A stretch of DNA of 16,379 bases from Thermoleophilia bacterium (GTDB lineage Bacteria > Actinomycetota > Thermoleophilia > Gaiellales > F1-60-MAGs149), in NCBI GenBank assembly GCA_016462095.1, contig JAEMTW010000020.1:1-16379 (forward strand). Reading direction: 5' to 3'. The notes under the pieces were generated by a model. That model ran no database searches and had not been told where the DNA came from. It saw only the letters and a list, made by a program, of their open reading frames with translations. The translations under genes were made by a program, and so were the position numbers. How positions within the stretch are numbered: position 1 is the first letter of the stretch; each line of letters begins with the position of its first letter. Positions 14,097-16,379 of the stretch are shown here, piece by piece.

Positions 14097-15605
14097 TTAC
14101 CAGGCACCAGCCCATGACTCGCGCCGCGGATCGGCCCAGGCCGAGACGAGCCCCGTGGTGAGGTCGATCTCGGAGGCGCAGATACTGCCAAAGAGGCTGT
14201 CACCGGGCTCCTCGTCGACGACCTCGTGGCCAAGCTCCACCAGAGCCGCACGCAGCACGGGATCGACATCGCGTTCGATGTAAAGACGGTCACCAACGAC
14301 GCGCCACCGCGGTCGCTCGATTACTTCCCCGAGATCAGCGGACTCATCAAGGTGGGCGAGAATTGCCTGCAGCAGTGCCTGCACCTGGCCATCAGCGCTC
14401 GGCGTCGAGATGCCGACGATGCGTTGGCCATCGATGATCATGGCCGGCGAGAGCGTGTGGACCGGTCGCTTGCCGCCCGCGGGAGCGTTTGGCGACTCGG
14501 GGTCGCGCGAGAACGAGAGCAGGCGATCGTTGACGAAGAAGCCGCCCTCCGCCACCCACGTTGCGCAGCCAAAGGAGTCGAAGACGCTGATCAGCATCGA
14601 GACGACGTTGCCCTCGCGATCGGCGACCGTCACCGACGTCGTGTGGTTGTAGCCCTTGGCGTGGTCGACGCGGCTCGCGCGGTCGGAGATCGGAATCGAG
14701 TCGGCGAGCGCCATCAGCTCGGCGTCGGCACCGTCCTGCGTGATGTGATCGCGGAAGGCGAAGGCGCCCGTCATTGCCTCGACGGCGCGATGATGCGCGA
14801 CGGGCGACCCGTCGGAGGCGGGCTCGGCCGTCAGGCGCCGCAGCGCCATCGTCAGCAGCATCGCCTGTGAGGAGGGTGGCTGGGCAAGCACCGTGACGCC
14901 GCGATAGTCGGTGGCGACAGGTGGGCGGATCACGCTCGCGTGCGTCGAGAGGTCCTCAAGCGACATCGCGCCACCCTCGCGGGCCATCGCGCCCACAATC
15001 GCCTCGGCGATCGGACCGTTGTAGAACGCGTCGGCACCGCCATCGATGATCGTCTGAATCGTCGCGGCGGTCTGCGGCAGCTTGACGATCGTGCCAGCAC
15101 CGGTGTCGCGTGCGCGCACCCACGGCGAGTCATCTGCGCCACCGCGCGTGAGGCGATCGACATAGGCGCGCAGTGCGTCCTCGGTATCGCGCGTCATTGG
15201 CACACCGTCGCGGGCTAGCTCGAGCGCCGGTGCAAAGACCTCGGAACGCGACAGTGTGCCGGCCTGCTCGATGAGGTCACACACACCGCGCACGAAGCCC
15301 GGCACTGCCGCAACCTGGGCGCCATCCTTTGGCAACGGCAGCTGGATCCCAGCCGGCGCCTTGCCGACACCATTGATCGCCGTTGTCGTGCCATCCGCCT
15401 TCCGGATGATGCAAAGCAGGTCGCCGCCGAGGCCACAGGCGTCGGGCAAAACCACCGCGAGCGCTGCCGCTGCAGCCGCCGCCGCGTCCGCTGCGTTGCC
15501 ACCGGCCGCACCAACGCGGAGGGCAGCCTGGACCGCAAGGGGATGGCCACAAGAAACAGCAAGGTGTTGGCCCTCGATGCGAGGACGGGGCAGACGCGTA
15601 GGCAT
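14097..15605 (-). CDS. Gamma-glutamyltransferase-family hydrolase (YwrD-like)
   Basis: A 502-aa Ntn-hydrolase proenzyme. The large-subunit region has HPLAVQAALRVGAAGGNAADAA (21-42) and CGLGGDLLCII (57-67). Self-cleavage should occur before T322 in NHTTSVTVADREGN (320-333), equivalent to the TTHYSVVD site of E. coli GGT, making T322 the nucleophile. GGKRPVHTLSPAMI (377-390) and STPSADGQVQ (400-409) form the small-subunit active-site region. The start at 15605 gives an N-terminus (MPTRLPRPRIEGQHLAVSCG) without a signal peptide, so the protein is probably cytoplasmic like YwrD and unlike secreted GGTs. The substrate could be glutathione-like or other gamma-glutamyl compounds. The frame is open to 16001, but that part lies opposite the riboswitch and the DUF4430 gene. 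Confidence 0.88.
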   Translation of the reverse strand: MPTRLPRPRIEGQHLAVSCGHPLAVQAALRVGAAGGNAADAAAAAAAALAVVLPDACGLGGDLLCIIRKADGTTTAINGVGKAPAGIQLPLPKDGAQVAAVPGFVRGVCDLIEQAGTLSRSEVFAPALELARDGVPMTRDTEDALRAYVDRLTRGGADDSPWVRARDTGAGTIVKLPQTAATIQTIIDGGADAFYNGPIAEAIVGAMAREGGAMSLEDLSTHASVIRPPVATDYRGVTVLAQPPSSQAMLLTMALRRLTAEPASDGSPVAHHRAVEAMTGAFAFRDHITQDGADAELMALADSIPISDRASRVDHAKGYNHTTSVTVADREGNVVSMLISVFDSFGCATWVAEGGFFVNDRLLSFSRDPESPNAPAGGKRPVHTLSPAMIIDGQRIVGISTPSADGQVQALLQAILAHLDESADLGEVIERPRWRVVGDRLYIERDVDPVLRAALVELGHEVVDEEPGDSLFGSICASEIDLTTGLVSAWADPRRESWAGAW

Positions 15606-15611
15606 GAAGCG

Positions 15612-15619
15612 AGTATGCC
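15612..15619. promoter_or_regulatory. Candidate overlapping -10 elements, GGT / riboswitch RNA
   Basis: On the minus strand CATACT (15617-15612) lies 6 nt before the GGT ATG, again fitting a leaderless start. On the plus strand TATGCC (15614-15619) is a weak -10 that would start RNA near 15626, just upstream of the cobalamin aptamer. Both are tentative. Confidence 0.25.
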
Positions 15620-15639
15620 GGAGCAACGACTCGTCTGCT

Positions 15640-15820
15640 ACCGTCGGTGTTGAAGGGCAGGGGAAGTCCGGTGCAAATCCGGCACGGTCCCGCCGCTGTA
15701 AGGAACGTCCGATCGTCTCGGTGCACGCACCGGTCACTGGTTCTTCGGAACTGGGAAGGCAATGGCAATCGGCCTCGGAGAAATTTGAGGAAGTGCGTTT
15801 CGAGTCAGAACACCCGCCTT
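15640..15820 (+). ncRNA. Cobalamin (B12) riboswitch
   Basis: The conserved B12-box elements appear in the right order: GGGGAAG (15660-15666), CCGGTGCAAATCCGG (15668-15682), CACGGTCCCGCCGCTGTAA (15683-15701), CACTGG (15735-15740), CTGGGAAGGC (15751-15760) and GAGTCAGAACACCCGCC (15802-15818). The ends close through GGTGTT (15646-15651) pairing with AACACC (15809-15814). Such RNAs bind adenosyl- or hydroxocobalamin and usually repress B12 synthesis or uptake genes. It leads directly into the secreted DUF4430 gene at 15868. Confidence 0.93.
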
Positions 15821-15858
15821 CCCCCAAGCCACCAGGCCTTGGGGACCTCGAGAGAAGG
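15817..15858 (+). promoter_or_regulatory. Candidate riboswitch expression platform (ribosome-site hairpin)
   Basis: Just after the aptamer, CCTTC (15817-15821) can pair with GAAGG (15854-15858), the ribosome binding site of the next gene. Between them lies a hairpin, CCCCAAGCC (15822-15830) / GGC-c-TTGGGG (15835-15844), with a 4-nt loop and one bulged C. The two helices would stack and hide the ribosome site. No T-run follows, so control of translation is more likely than termination. Confidence 0.45.
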
Positions 15859-15867
15859 ATCAAGATC

Positions 15868-16379
15868 ATGCGCACGAGGAACATCCTCGCGGCCGCCGCA
15901 TTCGCGGTTGCCATCATCGTCCCCACCACAGCCAGCGCCGCCACCCTGCGTGTCGTGTCCGGCGGCCAGAACGTCTTCGGGGCCACGGCCACCGACGTCA
16001 CGAGCGCGCGCGCCTACGTGGATTCAAAGGGCAAGCGGCACGTGCTTAAGGCCAATTCCGCCATGGGCCAGATCGTCGCGACGAGCCTCCCGTACACGGC
16101 CGTCTATGACGCCACGTACAACGCGGCGTACCTCACCCGCATCGTTGCCACCAAGGCGCCAGCCACTGGATACTGGGCCCTCTTCGTCAACGGCACAATG
16201 TCGATGACCGGCGCCACCGATGCCACGCTGAAGGCGTCGGACGAAGTCGTCTGGATCCTCGACAACGACTACTCCTCCAAGAACGGTCCGTACGCCTACA
16301 ACCTCGATGCCAAGAACAACGGCAACGGTACAGTCACGTTCAGCGCAACGAGGATGGGCGGTGCCAAGGCGATCGTCGC
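15868..16379 (+). CDS. Secreted DUF4430-domain protein under B12 riboswitch (partial, cut by window end)
   Basis: A frame of 170 codons, still open at the right edge. AGAAGG (15853-15858) is a good ribosome site 9 nt before the ATG. A signal peptide is evident: MRTRN, a hydrophobic run, then a likely cleavage after TASA (residues 21-24). A region at about 45-125 includes LPYTAVYDATY, GYWALFVNGTMSMTGATDATLKASDEVVWIL. The W-x(4)-VNG, G-A and L-K-x-S/G-D pattern is that of DUF4430, the fold also forming the C-terminal half of eukaryotic transcobalamin and intrinsic factor. With the riboswitch directly upstream, a role in capturing cobalamin outside the cell is a reasonable inference; transporter genes would be expected further right. 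No lipobox cysteine is seen, so surface attachment, if any, must lie beyond the window. Confidence 0.85.
   Translation, partial: MRTRNILAAAAFAVAIIVPTTASAATLRVVSGGQNVFGATATDVTSARAYVDSKGKRHVLKANSAMGQIVATSLPYTAVYDATYNAAYLTRIVATKAPATGYWALFVNGTMSMTGATDATLKASDEVVWILDNDYSSKNGPYAYNLDAKNNGNGTVTFSATRMGGAKAIV

Noticed and set aside
15637..15644. GCTACCGT as the promoter of the riboswitch RNA
   Set aside because: It fits the -10 pattern, but transcription would start near 15651, removing the 5' half of the closing helix GGTGTT/AACACC. An upstream start is more likely.
15606..16001. N-terminal extension of the gamma-glutamyltransferase
   Set aside because: It covers the riboswitch and the DUF4430 gene on the other strand. 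The family N-terminus is found right after the ATG at 15605.

Overview
The window is GC-rich bacterial chromosome with mostly single-copy housekeeping and envelope genes, strong G/C bias at third codon positions, GTG starts, many divergent gene pairs with very short spacers, and several starts that look leaderless. Together with a VanW-type protein, an Ig-domain L,D-transpeptidase, a DPM1-like polyprenol-phosphate mannosyltransferase and a MrfA/YprA-type helicase, this points to a high-GC actinobacterium. A Thermoleophilia-like lineage is possible, but the sequence alone does not fix the taxon. I see no rRNA, tRNA, CRISPR array, phage genes or intact transposase.

Layout. (1) 1-2185, minus strand: a LytS-type sensor kinase, its LytTR response regulator (ATGA overlap) and the first codons of a third gene that resembles the start of a DUF485 protein, the usual partner of an acetate/solute symporter. 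(2) 2264-4096, plus: a membrane-anchored VanW-domain protein, divergent from the kinase. (3) 4093-5097, minus: a LacI-family regulator whose stop codon shares the bases CTAG with the VanW stop. (4) 5098-5735, about 640 bp without an intact gene: a good promoter with a LacI-like operator, a broken start of what looks like a cysteine-dioxygenase-type cupin gene, then a cluster of three GGGCCCGGGCCC-centred palindromes, one of them a perfect 34-bp inverted repeat. (5) 5736-7472, minus: DNA polymerase X with a PHP exonuclease domain. (6) 7589-9890, plus: a polyprenol-phosphate mannose synthase, then an L,D-transpeptidase with Ig-like and peptidoglycan-binding domains. (7) 9921-10892, minus: thiL, divergent from (8) 10957-14060, plus: prephenate dehydratase coupled by a GTGA overlap to a DUF1998-type DEAH helicase. 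(9) 14097-15605, minus: a short cytoplasmic YwrD-like gamma-glutamyltransferase, divergent from (10) a cobalamin riboswitch at about 15640-15820 leading into a secreted DUF4430 protein cut by the window end.

How the genes fit together. Most genes act alone: repair (PolX, helicase), cofactor and amino-acid synthesis (thiL, pheA), and envelope building (VanW protein, mannosyl donor synthase, L,D-transpeptidase). The two connected systems are the LytS/LytTR pair, which probably controls the gene cut at the left edge, and the riboswitch-DUF4430 unit, which probably starts a vitamin B12 acquisition operon running past the right edge. The least explained stretch is the gene-poor region with the palindrome cluster.
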